The notes: generated from the letters alone by a model not told the origin. DNA of 64,000 nt from JAGWAJ01 sp026707615 (GCA_965207595.1 CBDBMW010000013.1:992001-1056000); one strand, 5' to 3'; positions 1 to 8,893 are shown, counted from the first letter of the stretch. Made by a program: numbers and translations.

Positions 1-1042
1 CCATCTCGCAGACGGCGTGCGGCACGCTCGTCCGCTCGCTCGCCCAGGTTCGGAAGGCCGACCGGAAGCCGTGCACCGTGGCGCGGCCGGCCAGCCCGGT
101 ATCCCGCAGGATCTTCGTCAACGTCATGTCGCTGAGCGTCCTGGCCGGCCTCGACGGCGACGGAAACAACAGGTCGGCGGGACCGCGCAGCGGCCGGACG
201 GATTCCAGCACGTCCAGCGCGGCGTCGGCGAGCGGCGCGCGGTGCTCGACGGCCGCCTTCATCCGGGACGCCGGGATGCGCCACTCGCGGGCCTCCAGGT
301 CGATCTCGGCCCACGTCGCAAGGCGGGCCTCGCCTGACCGGCAGGCGGTGAGCACGACGAACCGAAGGCACGCCTTGGCGGACACCGACGCCCGGGACGC
401 CTCGATGGTCTCCAGCGCCGCGCCGACCTCGCGGTACGGCAGCGCCCGGAAGTGCGCCTTGACGGCCGGCAGCGACGGCAGTGCGCCGTCGATGGCGTCG
501 CCGGCGAGGTTGTGCTCGACGTGGCCGTGCGCCTGCGCCCAGGCCAGCGTCGCGCGGACACGCTGTCGGACCTTGCGTCCGATCTCGGGCTTGGCCGTCC
601 AGATGGGCGTCAGGACGCGGAGCACGTCTTCGCGGCCGATCAGGTCGACGCCCCGGTCGCCGAAGACCGGGTGCACGTACTTGTCCATTGTGGCGATCCA
701 GTTGTCCGCCGTCTTGGCGTTGCGCCAGCGCGGCCGGTTCGCTTCCAGGGCGCGCTCACTCGCCTCGCGGAAGGTCGGCGTCTTAGGCCGACGCTTGTGG
801 GCGAGCGGGTCGAGCCCGTCGGCGACGGCGACACGGTTGGCGAACGCGCGCTGCCGGGCCTTGGCGAGCGAGACGACCGGCCACCCACCCAGGCCGAGGT
901 CGCGGCGCCGCCCCCCGATGGTGACTCGCTGCACCCAGTTCTTCGATCCGCCCGGCGCCACGACGAGGAACAGCGTCCCGCCGTCACCGTACCGGCCGGG
1001 ACGCGCAAGCGAACGCACCGTCGCGACAGTGAGCTTCCCCAT
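1..1042 (-). CDS. Tyrosine site-specific integrase, truncated by window edge
   Basis: This integrase catalyses integration and excision of a mobile element. It starts at the ATG at 1042 and reads off the left edge, so about 347 residues are visible. The N-terminus is the arm-binding DUF4102-type domain of P4-like integrases (GRYGDGGTLFLVV, then GGRRRDLGLGGWP at about residues 45-60). A central SAM-like core-binding part follows, then the catalytic domain with its first arginine in TACRSGEARL and the H-x-x-R box as HGFRSAFRTW. The second His/Trp and the nucleophilic Tyr lie outside the window. The start is 149 bp from the 3' end of tRNA-Arg(CCG) and the gene reads away from it, the usual layout of an integrase just inside a tRNA-targeted island. 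That island would extend to the left. The family call is secure; the target assignment is inferred from position. Confidence 0.93.
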   Translation of the reverse strand, partial: MGKLTVATVRSLARPGRYGDGGTLFLVVAPGGSKNWVQRVTIGGRRRDLGLGGWPVVSLAKARQRAFANRVAVADGLDPLAHKRRPKTPTFREASERALEANRPRWRNAKTADNWIATMDKYVHPVFGDRGVDLIGREDVLRVLTPIWTAKPEIGRKVRQRVRATLAWAQAHGHVEHNLAGDAIDGALPSLPAVKAHFRALPYREVGAALETIEASRASVSAKACLRFVVLTACRSGEARLATWAEIDLEAREWRIPASRMKAAVEHRAPLADAALDVLESVRPLRGPADLLFPSPSRPARTLSDMTLTKILRDTGLAGRATVHGFRSAFRTWASERTSVPHAVCEM

Positions 1043-1054
1043 GGCTCGATTCCC

Positions 1055-1076
1055 CTATACCACGTACTATACCACG
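1055..1076. repeat. Two direct repeats upstream of the integrase start
   Basis: The 10-mer ctataccacg occurs at 1055-1064 and again at 1067-1076, a 12-bp period, 13-34 bp upstream of the integrase ATG. Spacing of about one helical turn suggests a protein-binding site, for example for an excisionase or for autoregulation. This is inferred from spacing only. Confidence 0.4.
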
Positions 1077-1190
1077 GGCGCGGTGGGAAAGGCAGGGAAT
1101 CGCGTGGAACTGCACGAACCGCCGGGAACGAATAATCCCAATGATTACGGGCTTCTTTGAGACTCTAGGGGATCGGACGGGAAAGGAAGA

Positions 1191-1267
<77 letters not shown>

Positions 1268-1378
1268 TAACGGCGACGTCCGGCTCCTGCGGCATTCCGC
1301 GCGGACAGCGGGCCGCGACGGTCGCGAGGCGGGGCAGGTGCCGGCACCATTGTACACGCGGTATCGGCAGCCGGGCCG

Positions 1379-1434
1379 GGGCGTCGGTGCACGCCGCCGC
1401 GGGAGCCGCCGGGCCCGGGCGTCGGTGCACGCCG
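1379..1434. repeat. 18-bp direct repeat pair upstream of the cytochrome gene
   Basis: The 18-mer gggcgtcggtgcacgccg occurs exactly at 1379-1396 and at 1417-1434, a 38-bp period. Each copy contains a small palindrome (ggcgt...acgcc). It lies in the 250-bp gap between tRNA-Arg and the cytochrome gene. It may be an operator or a simple duplication; no function is assigned. Confidence 0.5.
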
Positions 1435-1520
1435 GTCCGAGAGCCACAGGCCGGATGTCGGAGCCCGGCCGGACGATCGCGTCTTGACTTCGCCGGGGCT
1501 CCGGTGTAGCAAGGGCCGTG

Positions 1521-2309
1521 ATGGATCTCATGACCCGACGGAATCTCGTCCGGCGCCTGGCGACGGGGGCGGCGATGTGGCTGGCCGCGGTCGCCGCCGC
1601 ACCCGCCGGCGCGCAGGACCACACGGACTACGAGCCGGCCGACATCGCCTACGGCCAGACGGTCTACGCGCGGGAGTGCGCGGTGTGCCACGCCGAGGAC
1701 GGGGCGGGCATCGCCGGCGTGGACCTGCGGAACGGCCCGCTCCGGCGCGGGGCGACGGACCGCAACCTGCGGCAGGTGATCCGCCTCGGAATTCCCGAGA
1801 GCGGCATGCTGGCATTCGACTTCGACGCGGCCGAGATGACCGGCATCGTGGCCTACCTGCGCAACATGAACTACGAGGCGGACGCGGTCGCGCTGGGCGA
1901 CGCCGGCCGGGGGCGCGCCGTGTTCGCGGGGACGGGCGACTGCCTGCGCTGCCACCGGGTGGGCGGCGAGGGGCCGCGCCTCGCCGTCGACCTGACCTCG
2001 ATCGGCGCGCGGCGGGCGGCGAGCGCGCTGCGGCGCACGCTCCTCGACCCGAGCGGCACGATGCGGCCGATCGACCGGCCGATCACCCTGGTGACGGTCG
2101 ACGGCGAGACCGTCACCGGACGGCGGCTCAACGAGGACACCTACACCGTGCAGGTCATCGACGACGCCGGGCGCCTGCGGTCGTTCGACAAGGCCGACCT
2201 GCAACGGTTCGAGCTGTCCGCCGAGTCGCCGATGCCGGCCTACGGCGATCTGCTGGCCCCCGAGGAGCTGGCGGACCTACTGGCCTACCTGATGTCCCTG
2301 AAAGGCTGA
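1521..2309 (+). CDS. Periplasmic di-heme cytochrome c
   Basis: This is probably the electron acceptor for the quinoprotein encoded 7 bp downstream. The 262-residue chain begins with a basic, hydrophobic signal peptide (MTRRNLVRRLATG... ending near APAGAQ, about residue 32). It has two class-I heme attachment motifs, CAVCH at residues 53-57 and CLRCH at 141-145. The C-terminal part contains a PVDG-like 'transport' region (VTVDGETVTGRRLNEDT) often seen in cytochromes attached to sorbosone or PQQ dehydrogenases. The ATG at 1521 follows an AAGG; a GTG at 1518 and an ATG at 1530 are alternatives. The short gap to the PQQ gene implies one transcript. Confidence 0.88.
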   Translation: MDLMTRRNLVRRLATGAAMWLAAVAAAPAGAQDHTDYEPADIAYGQTVYARECAVCHAEDGAGIAGVDLRNGPLRRGATDRNLRQVIRLGIPESGMLAFDFDAAEMTGIVAYLRNMNYEADAVALGDAGRGRAVFAGTGDCLRCHRVGGEGPRLAVDLTSIGARRAASALRRTLLDPSGTMRPIDRPITLVTVDGETVTGRRLNEDTYTVQVIDDAGRLRSFDKADLQRFELSAESPMPAYGDLLAPEELADLLAYLMSLKG

Positions 2310-2316
2310 GGCAACC

Positions 2317-4020
2317 ATGCGACGGAGAATGACGACGCGGCGGGTGGCGCTGGTAGCGGCGTTGGCGATCCTGATCGGGTTTGGCGCCGCGGACACCCTT
2401 GCCCAGGTGCCGCCCGAGCGCCTGGAGGCGGCCGCGGACGCGCCGGCGGACTGGCTCACCTACTCCGGCACCTACTTCAGCCAGCGCTACAGCGAGCTGG
2501 ACCAGGTGACCCCGGCCAACGTCGACGACCTGCAACTGCAGTGGGTCTACCAGACGCCGGTCTTCGGGCCCTGGCAGTCGACGCCGCTCGTGGTCGACGG
2601 CATCATGTACGTGACGCAGCGCCCCAACGACGTGGTGGCTCTCGACGCCCGCACCGGCCGCGTCTTCTGGACCTACCAGTATCCCACGCCGCCCGATCAC
2701 CGCGCCTGCTGCGGGTCGAACAACCGCGGCGTGGCCATCCTCGACGACCGCCTGTTCATGGCGACCCTCGACGCGCACGTGGTGGCGCTCGACGCGACCA
2801 CGGGGACCCCCCTCTGGGACGTCGAGCTGGCCGACAAGGAACTCGCCTACTCGTTCACGCTGGCGCCGCTCGCCATCAACGACAAGGTGATCGTCGGCAC
2901 GGCCGGGGGCGACCGGGGCATCCGCGGCTTCATCTCGGCCCTCGACGCGGCGACGGGGGAGGAGGTGTGGCGCTTCTACACCATCCCGGGGCCGGGCGAG
3001 CCGGGCCACGAGACCTGGGAGCCCTGCCCGCCGAACCCCGTGACCTACTGCGACCCGGAGGCGTGGATGCACGGCGGCGCGTCGGTCTGGCTGACCGGCT
3101 CCTACGATCCGGAGCTGAACCTCACCTACTGGGGCATCGGCAATCCGGGGCCGGACTTCTACCGCGAGCAGCGGCCGGGCGACAACCTCTACTCGGACTC
3201 CGTGGTCGCGCTCGACGCCGACACCGGCGAGCTGCGCTGGTATTTCCAGTTCACGCCCGACGACCCCTACGACTACGACGCGGTGCAGATCCCGGTGCTC
3301 GCCGACATCGAGCGCAACGGCGTGCCGTTCCAGGTGATGCTGTGGGCCAACCGGAACGGCTTCTACTACGTGCTGGACCGGGCCACGGGGCAGTTCCTGA
3401 CCGGGCAGCCGTTCGTCCGCGTCAACTGGGCCGAAGGGCTCGACGACAGCGGGCGCCCGGTGGAGACGCCGCAGCCGCTTGGCGAGCCGACCTACCCGGG
3501 CGTCCAGGGCGGCACCAACTGGTACTCGCCGTCGTTCAGCCCGCGCACCGAGCTGATGTACATCCCGGCCTGGGAGGACTACGCGTCCATCTTCATCGGC
3601 GAGCCGCAGGAGTACGAACCGGGCGGTTCGTTCATCGGGGGCCGGCCGCGGACGTTCAATCCCGTGCCCGACGCGCCGATCGTGCCGGGGCTGACCCGCG
3701 GCCCCGTCAACTCCTGGACCGACGAGGCGGCCCGCGGGGCGGTGGTGGCGGTCGACGCGCTGACCGGCGAGCGGCAGTGGTCGTTCGAGATGACCGACGT
3801 CATCTCGAGCGGCATCCTGACCACGGCGTCGGACCTGCTGTTCACCGGTGCGCGCTCGGGGTACTTCCAGGCGCTCGACGCGCGGACCGGCGACCTCCTC
3901 TGGCGGGCGGCCCTCGGCGGGCAGATCGTCAACGGGCCGATGACCTACGAGGTGGGCGGGAAGCAGTACGTCGCCGTCATCGCCGGAAGCTCGCTCTCGA
4001 CCTTCGCGCTCCGGGATTAG
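2317..4020 (+). CDS. PQQ-dependent quinoprotein dehydrogenase (alcohol-dehydrogenase type)
   Basis: This is a periplasmic oxidoreductase that would oxidise an alcohol or aldehyde using pyrroloquinoline quinone. Of its 567 residues, the first 30 or so form a signal peptide (ALVAALAILIGFG). Repeated propeller-blade signatures are visible, such as VVALDARTGRVFW, VVALDATTGTPLW, VVALDADTGELRWYFQ and VVAVDALTGERQW. The vicinal cysteine pair at residues 131-132 (ACCGSNNRG) matches the disulfide that contacts PQQ in this family, and PDDPYDYDAVQ carries the conserved aspartates. There is no C-terminal heme domain, so the upstream di-heme protein probably takes the electrons. The substrate cannot be read from sequence. 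Confidence 0.9.
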   Translation: MRRRMTTRRVALVAALAILIGFGAADTLAQVPPERLEAAADAPADWLTYSGTYFSQRYSELDQVTPANVDDLQLQWVYQTPVFGPWQSTPLVVDGIMYVTQRPNDVVALDARTGRVFWTYQYPTPPDHRACCGSNNRGVAILDDRLFMATLDAHVVALDATTGTPLWDVELADKELAYSFTLAPLAINDKVIVGTAGGDRGIRGFISALDAATGEEVWRFYTIPGPGEPGHETWEPCPPNPVTYCDPEAWMHGGASVWLTGSYDPELNLTYWGIGNPGPDFYREQRPGDNLYSDSVVALDADTGELRWYFQFTPDDPYDYDAVQIPVLADIERNGVPFQVMLWANRNGFYYVLDRATGQFLTGQPFVRVNWAEGLDDSGRPVETPQPLGEPTYPGVQGGTNWYSPSFSPRTELMYIPAWEDYASIFIGEPQEYEPGGSFIGGRPRTFNPVPDAPIVPGLTRGPVNSWTDEAARGAVVAVDALTGERQWSFEMTDVISSGILTTASDLLFTGARSGYFQALDARTGDLLWRAALGGQIVNGPMTYEVGGKQYVAVIAGSSLSTFALRD

Positions 4021-4031
4021 CTACCAGCCAG

Positions 4032-4067
4032 CAGGAGTCCGCGCCCGTAGGACGGCGCGGACTCCTG
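4032..4067. repeat. Intergenic palindromic repeat, copy a (terminator-like)
   Basis: A perfect 14-bp inverted repeat, caggagtccgcgcc / ggcgcggactcctg, with an 8-nt loop, sits 12 bp after the PQQ dehydrogenase stop, between two convergent genes. It is one copy of a dispersed family (others near 10.5, 12.9, 16.6, 16.9, 23.5, 27.2, 28.5, 33.7 and 37.3 kb). Without a T-run it would be a non-canonical bidirectional terminator. Confidence 0.8.
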
Positions 4068-4098
4068 GAGGGTTGGGTTGGGTCACCAGGCGGTGCCG

Positions 4099-4743
4099 TC
4101 AAGACCGCCCTCGGGGCGGATAGACTCCTCCCGGGGTGCGGCATCCATCGAGAAAGGTCACCGCTCGCTCCAGCGTTCCGAAGCACGGCACCTCGGCCTT
4201 CCGCACCCGGTCCAAGTCCAGCATCCGCGTCATCGGCAGTTGGTCGAGCGTCGGCTTGTAGCGCCGGTTCCGGGGGAACCGGTGCGACAGCCACTCCTTG
4301 ACACCGCGGCGGGCCTCCCACGACGCCCCGTCCCAAACCGTGCCTGCTTCGATTCCGGGACGACCATCGAGCAACCTCCCGGCGATGAGGTCGATGCAGG
4401 GAAGGAACACGACCTCGTACTCGGGATGCAACAGGACGACGGCCGACGGGAAAGGGAGCCCGAGTCGTCGAAGCCAGGCCGCCATTTCGGGTCCTCGATG
4501 TCTCGGGCAGGCATCGTCTTCGTCACGAAGCACGAGGAGGGCGCGAGCATCCGGTTTGGCACGCACGAAGTTCGCACCCTTCCGTATGCCTCGTTCCAGA
4601 TGCAGATTCGGCCAGCGAACCGGAGTCGACCACCTGAGCGTCGCGCTGCAGTCCGCTGAGAGTCGCGCCAGGAGATTCCCGACGGCCAGCGCGTCGCCCT
4701 GTCCTTCGACGAGAACGTGGGCCGTTCCCGAAGAGCCGGTCAT
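4099..4743 (-). CDS. TOPRIM-like protein (DUF4276 type), partner of the AAA ATPase
   Basis: A 214-residue protein with the look of a TOPRIM nuclease fold. It has an N-terminal strand with an acidic residue, VLVEGQGDALAVGNLL (E13), followed by an acidic DxD-like cluster, LLVLRDEDDACP (D74-D77). DUF4276 proteins have this layout and are commonly encoded next to SMC/OLD-like ATPases. Its ATG overlaps the ATPase stop by 4 bp (ATGA), so translation is coupled. By analogy with OLD, Gabija and PARIS, where an ATPase controls a TOPRIM subunit, it is a candidate effector nuclease of a defence pair. The family call is moderately sure; the defence role is inferred. Confidence 0.7.
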   Translation of the reverse strand: MTGSSGTAHVLVEGQGDALAVGNLLARLSADCSATLRWSTPVRWPNLHLERGIRKGANFVRAKPDARALLVLRDEDDACPRHRGPEMAAWLRRLGLPFPSAVVLLHPEYEVVFLPCIDLIAGRLLDGRPGIEAGTVWDGASWEARRGVKEWLSHRFPRNRRYKPTLDQLPMTRMLDLDRVRKAEVPCFGTLERAVTFLDGCRTPGGVYPPRGRS

Positions 4744-5876
4744 CCGGGGACCACGTGCCCCCGGAGGCGCAGCCCTTCCGTCGTCATCAGTTCGCCCAGT
4801 CCGAGCAGGCCCGTTTCGACCGTAGCGCGCTGCTGTTCCGCCATCTCGCCGACGCGTGTACCGCTCCCGGACCGCTCCACCACGCGGACCTCATCCGCCT
4901 TCACGAGACTCAACAGCTCGGGGCTGTGGGTGGTAAGCAGCACTTGGCTCCGGTCGCTGGCCTGACGCAGGTAGTCCATCAATAGTGGGAGAGCTCCCGG
5001 ATGAACCGTCAGCTCGGGCTCCTCGATGCCGACCAGCGGCAGCGACGGCTCCTGGAGGAGTGCCGTCAGGATCCCCGCGACCCGGAGCGTGCCGTCGGAT
5101 TCCTGCGCCGCGTCGAACCACTTGCCCTGGCCGTTCGTCCCGTGCCGGAACTGGGCCACGAGGTAGCTGGCCGCCTTGCTCACCTTGATGTCACGGACAT
5201 CGCCCGTGAGCCGGCCAAGTCCTGCCACGACCTCCGGCTTCCAGGTCGACGTCTCCTGATCGCGCAGGATCGAGACCCAGTTGTCGCCGTGCCGGTGCAT
5301 CGGTTTGTCAGGGCTGTAGGTCTGGGGCCGTCGCAGCGTATCCGGGTAGATCGAGTAGATCGTCAGACGAGAGATCAGATCGAACAAAGGTCGGAAGCGT
5401 TCGTCACCCGCCACGGCCGGAAGTGCGAGACCGGTATCGCTGATCCTGGGCTCGAGCCCCACTGGGCCGTGCCACCGGCCTCCGTCGACCAGGAAGTCGG
5501 CTTGTCCCCGATTCGCGGACACCTCGGCCCTTTCCGACTTGACTCGGAACTCCTCCCTTCGATCTCCCGTGATCTCGAACGAGTAGGAGCCTGGACCGGA
5601 CTCCAGCACGACATCGAGCCTGATCGAGACGTTGTAGGGACGCCCGGCACTCCAGCGCCGTACCGCATCGATCCCACCCCGGTCCGTGATCGCCCCCGAC
5701 AGACCCATGTGCATCGCGTCGCGCACGAAGCTGAGCACGTCGGCCACGTTGCTCTTGCCCGAGCCGTTCGGGCCGACGAGGACGGTGACGCGCCCAAGAC
5801 GGGTTTCCTGATTCCGACCCAGGCTCCGGTAGTTCGAGACACCGATCCGCGTGACGCGATTGCGGGGTTCCGTCAT
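4740..5876 (-). CDS. AAA ATPase, OLD/RecF-like (AAA_21 type)
   Basis: A 378-residue ABC/SMC-type ATPase. Walker A is GPNGSGKS at residues 35-42, preceded by the typical start 'ITRIGVSNYRSLG'. A signature-like ESDGTLR lies late in the chain, Walker B is VGIEEPELTVHPG, and a D-loop/H-loop region reads LLTTHSPELL. This is the architecture of OLD-family and RecF-like ATPases without a fused TOPRIM; the TOPRIM is supplied by the next gene, which overlaps it by 4 bp. The start at 5876 places the gene 47 bp behind the small membrane protein gene, so it may ride on the rarA operon transcript. It is probably a DNA-sensing subunit of a two-gene system. Confidence 0.85.
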   Translation of the reverse strand: MTEPRNRVTRIGVSNYRSLGRNQETRLGRVTVLVGPNGSGKSNVADVLSFVRDAMHMGLSGAITDRGGIDAVRRWSAGRPYNVSIRLDVVLESGPGSYSFEITGDRREEFRVKSERAEVSANRGQADFLVDGGRWHGPVGLEPRISDTGLALPAVAGDERFRPLFDLISRLTIYSIYPDTLRRPQTYSPDKPMHRHGDNWVSILRDQETSTWKPEVVAGLGRLTGDVRDIKVSKAASYLVAQFRHGTNGQGKWFDAAQESDGTLRVAGILTALLQEPSLPLVGIEEPELTVHPGALPLLMDYLRQASDRSQVLLTTHSPELLSLVKADEVRVVERSGSGTRVGEMAEQQRATVETGLLGLGELMTTEGLRLRGHVVPG

Positions 5877-5923
5877 GACCAACTCAACATCGTCGAATCG
5901 TCGTCTGCCAAGGTTCGCCCTGC

Positions 5924-6097
5924 CTACCGGCCGGTGCGGCTCTTCACGATGAGCCAGCCCAGGACGAAGACGCCGACGCCGGCGCCGAAGATGCGGGGAC
6001 TGGGCCCCATCGGACCGGCGGTGACGACGGAGACCAGCAGCAGCCACATGCCCAGCAGTTGCAGCCCGCGGCCGATGTAGTAGACGACACCCGGCAT
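5924..6097 (-). CDS. Small integral membrane protein, unknown
   Basis: A 57-residue protein starting MPGVVYYIGRGLQLL with two hydrophobic segments (LLGMWLLLVSVVTAG and IFGAGVGVFVLGWLIV), ending in basic SRTGR. A strong Shine-Dalgarno (GGAGGAG) lies inside the 3' end of rarA and the start codon is 3 bp beyond the rarA stop, so translation is probably coupled. Similar two-helix proteins are common in gene-dense operons and carry no known activity. Function is unknown. Confidence 0.75.
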   Translation of the reverse strand: MPGVVYYIGRGLQLLGMWLLLVSVVTAGPMGPSPRIFGAGVGVFVLGWLIVKSRTGR

Positions 6098-6100
6098 CGG

Positions 6101-7573
6101 CTACGGCTCCTCCGTTCGACCGGCCCGCGCCTGCTTCGTCCGGCGGAGGTCGCGCCAGGCGTCGAGCCTGCGCGCCACCTCCTTCTCGTAGCCGCGTGCG
6201 GTCGGGCGGTAGTAACGCCGCCCGGCGAGGGCGGGCGGCAGGCAGTCCATGCCCGTCACGGCATCGGGGTCGTCGTGGGCATAGCGGTAGCCCTTGCCGT
6301 AGTCGAGCGCCTTCATCAGCCGGGTCGGCGCGTTGCGCAGGTGGAGCGGCACCGGCTCCGCGGCCTGCTCGTGGGCATCGGACGCGGCCTGGTTGTAGGC
6401 CAGGTAGACGGCGTTCGACTTCGGGGCGGTGGCCAGATAGGTGACCGCCTGCGCCAGCGCGGTGTTGCCTTCCGGCATCCCGATGAAGTGGACGGCGTCC
6501 TTGGCGGCGACGGCGACGGTCAGCGCGGTCGGGTCGGCGTTCCCGACGTCCTCGGAGGCGAAGCGGACGAGACGGCGCGCGATGTACATCGGATCCTCGC
6601 CCGCCTCCAGCATCCGCGCCAGCCAGTAGACCCCGGCGTCGGGATCGCTGTTGCGCAGCGACTTGTGGAGGGCCGAGATGAGGTTGAAGTGCTCCTCGCC
6701 CCCCTTGTCGTAGCGCAGCGCGCGCCGCTGGATGGCCTGCGCCAGCAGCTCCCGGTCGATGCGCGCGGGTCGCCCGGCACCGGCGGCCACGTCTCCGTCG
6801 GCGTCGCCCGCGACGCCCGTTCCCTTGCCGTCGCCGGCCGCGGAGCCGCCCGCCCCGCCGTCGCGGCCGCGGGCCAGGGTGGCGGCGAGCTCCAGCAGGT
6901 TGAGGGCGACGCGGGCGTCCCCGTTCGCGTGCCGGGCGATCGCCTCGACCGCGTCCTCGCCCACTTCGAGCCCCGCCGCCCCGAGGCCCCGCTCGGGGTC
7001 GTCGAGGGCGCGCCGCACGATGGTGACCGTCTCCTCCGTCGCAAGCGGCTGCAGGACGAAGACCCGCGAGCGGGAGAGCAGCGCGGCATTCACCTCGAAC
7101 GAGGGGTTCTCCGTCGTCGCCCCGATCAGGACGATGTCGCCGGCCTCGACGCGGGGCAGGAACGCGTCCTGCTGCGCCTTGTTGAAGCGGTGGATCTCGT
7201 CGACGAACAGGATGGTGCGGCGTCCCGAGGTGCGGCGCGTCGCCTGCGCCTCGGCCATCACCGCCTTGATGTCGCGGATGCCGGAGAGGACCGCGCTGAA
7301 GGCGATGAAGTGCGCGCGGGTGACGGTGGCGACCACCCGGGCGATGGTCGTCTTGCCGGTGCCCGGCGGGCCCCAGAGGATCAGCGACCCGAGCGCGTCG
7401 CGCTCGATCGCCTCCCGCAGCGGACGTCCGGGGCCCAGGAGCTCCTGCTGGCCGACGATGTCGTCCAGCGACCGGGGGCGCATCCGCTCGGCCAGGGGCG
7501 CTCCCGCGTCCGGCGCGTCCGGCTCCCGCTCCGGCTCCGGCTCCGGTGCCCCGAAGAGGTGTCCGGTCGTCAT
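6101..7573 (-). CDS. rarA: Replication-associated recombination protein A (AAA+ clamp-loader-like)
   Basis: RarA/MgsA acts at stalled replication forks. The 490-residue chain has Walker A GPPGTGKTT, Walker B ILFVDEIHRFNKAQQD, a sensor stretch GATTENPSFEVNAALLSRSRVF, and the C-terminal oligomerisation region with HFNLISALHKSLRNSD and the MGS1-like YLAYNQA. An acidic, proline-rich N-terminal tail (about 25 residues) and a Gly/Ala/Asp-rich insertion near residue 240 are extra to the usual core. The ATG overlaps the stop of the upstream rRNA methyltransferase-like gene (ATGA). Highly confident. Confidence 0.96.
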   Translation of the reverse strand: MTTGHLFGAPEPEPEREPDAPDAGAPLAERMRPRSLDDIVGQQELLGPGRPLREAIERDALGSLILWGPPGTGKTTIARVVATVTRAHFIAFSAVLSGIRDIKAVMAEAQATRRTSGRRTILFVDEIHRFNKAQQDAFLPRVEAGDIVLIGATTENPSFEVNAALLSRSRVFVLQPLATEETVTIVRRALDDPERGLGAAGLEVGEDAVEAIARHANGDARVALNLLELAATLARGRDGGAGGSAAGDGKGTGVAGDADGDVAAGAGRPARIDRELLAQAIQRRALRYDKGGEEHFNLISALHKSLRNSDPDAGVYWLARMLEAGEDPMYIARRLVRFASEDVGNADPTALTVAVAAKDAVHFIGMPEGNTALAQAVTYLATAPKSNAVYLAYNQAASDAHEQAAEPVPLHLRNAPTRLMKALDYGKGYRYAHDDPDAVTGMDCLPPALAGRRYYRPTARGYEKEVARRLDAWRDLRRTKQARAGRTEEP

Positions 7574-8382
7574 CGGCGTGCGCGCTGGCGGCGCGCCTCG
7601 TACAGGATGACCCCCGCCGCGACCGCCACGTTGAGCGATTCGACCGCCGGCGCCATCGGGACCGAGACGGCATCGTCCGCCAGGTCGGCGAACGGGCGGA
7701 GGCCGGCTCCTTCGCCGCCGACCAGCACGAGGTGGCGCCCGCCGAGCTCCGCTTCGTGGAGCGGGCGCCCCCCGCGCGGCACCGCGGCGAGGACGCGGAA
7801 GCCGTTCGACCGGGCCGCGGCCGCGATCTCGGCGGGGCTGCCGCCGTCTGCGACCGGCACGCGGAACGTGCTGCCCATCGCTCCGCGGAGCGCCTTCCAC
7901 CCGTAGGGGTCCGCCGACGGCCCGGCGACCGCGACCCCTGCCGCCCCGGCCGCCTCCGCGGTGCGGACGATCGCGCCCAGGTTGCCCGGATCCTGCACGC
8001 CGACCGGCGCCACGACGCACGCGGCGCCCTCCCGCGCGGCTTGCAGCACGGCGTCCAGGGGGGCCGGACGGTGATCGCCGAGGGCCACCGCGGCCGACGG
8101 GGCGCGAACCGGACTGACCGCCGCCATGACGGCGTCCGATCCCGCCGCCACCGGCACCCGGCTTGCCTCGAGGTCGCGGGCGAGGCGCTCGACGTCGCCG
8201 TCGCCGGCGGCGAGTGCTGCCTGCGAGACGATGGCCGTCGCTATCGGGGCGCCTGCCGCGCGGGCATCGCGGATCAGCCGGACGCCGTCGAGGAGCAGCG
8301 TGGTGCGGTCGGGCCGGCGGGCGTGCGCGGCGTTCCGGAAGCGGGTGACCAGTTCGTTCCGGCGGCTGCGGACCGTGTGCAC
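7570..8382 (-). CDS. TrmH/SpoU-family RNA 2'-O-methyltransferase
   Basis: A SAM-dependent RNA ribose methyltransferase with a knotted SPOUT fold. The C-terminal half carries the three SpoU motifs: VQDPGNLGAIVRTAEAAGA (motif 1, with the catalytic N/R), LVLVGGEGAGL (motif 2) and VSVPMAPAVESLNVAVAAGVIL (motif 3). The N-terminal 90 or so residues are the small RNA-binding domain. The start is assigned to a GTG at 8382 (HTVRSRRNELV...) because no in-frame ATG is near and the divergent greA begins 40 bp away. The substrate (rRNA, as in RlmB, or tRNA) is not determined. It is first in the operon with rarA. Confidence 0.88.
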   Translation of the reverse strand: MHTVRSRRNELVTRFRNAAHARRPDRTTLLLDGVRLIRDARAAGAPIATAIVSQAALAAGDGDVERLARDLEASRVPVAAGSDAVMAAVSPVRAPSAAVALGDHRPAPLDAVLQAAREGAACVVAPVGVQDPGNLGAIVRTAEAAGAAGVAVAGPSADPYGWKALRGAMGSTFRVPVADGGSPAEIAAAARSNGFRVLAAVPRGGRPLHEAELGGRHLVLVGGEGAGLRPFADLADDAVSVPMAPAVESLNVAVAAGVILYEARRQRARR

Positions 8383-8421
8383 GCGGGGCGAGCATAGCAG
8401 ATGTGCTACTCTGAACCGCCG

Positions 8422-8886
8422 ATGCGTGCGAGTTTCGTGAAGCGCTTCGAGGACGAGATCCAGACGCTCGAACGCGAGTTGAAGCAGGAGTTGCCCCGCG
8501 AGATCCAGCGCGCGCGCGAGCTCGGCGATCTCCGCGAGAACGCCGAGTACCAGGCCGCCAAGGAGCGGCAGCGCTTCGTCGAGGCGCGCATCGGCATGCT
8601 GCGCGCGCGACTGTCGCAGATCTCGCTCCTCAACCTCGACAAGCTGCCGCGCGATCGGGCGGCCCTGGGGTCGACCGTGCGCCTTCGGGAAGCCGAGGGC
8701 GAGACGGTCGTCTACCGGTTGGTCATGCCCGAGGACGCCGATCCCGGCAAGGGCTTCATCTCGACGGCCTCGCCGATCGGCAGGGCCATCGTCGGGAAGG
8801 AGCTGGGGGACGAGATCTCGGTCCCGACGCCCCGCGGCGTGCGCGATTTCGAGATCGTCGAGCTGACCACGATTCACGAAGCATAG
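8422..8886 (+). CDS. greA: Transcription elongation factor GreA/GreB family
   Basis: This factor stimulates RNA cleavage by backtracked RNA polymerase. The 154 residues show an N-terminal antiparallel coiled coil with the tip motif GDLRENAEYQAAKERQ, in which the acidic D and E that coordinate Mg are intact. The C-terminal FKBP-like domain ends SPIGRAIVGKELGDEISVPTPRGVRDFEIVEL. The ATG at 8422 is preferred over an in-frame ATG at 8401 because the family begins at this point. No clear Shine-Dalgarno is seen. GreA versus GreB cannot be fully settled; length and tip fit GreA. Confidence 0.92.
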   Translation: MRASFVKRFEDEIQTLERELKQELPREIQRARELGDLRENAEYQAAKERQRFVEARIGMLRARLSQISLLNLDKLPRDRAALGSTVRLREAEGETVVYRLVMPEDADPGKGFISTASPIGRAIVGKELGDEISVPTPRGVRDFEIVELTTIHEA

Positions 8887-8893
8887 AGGCGCA

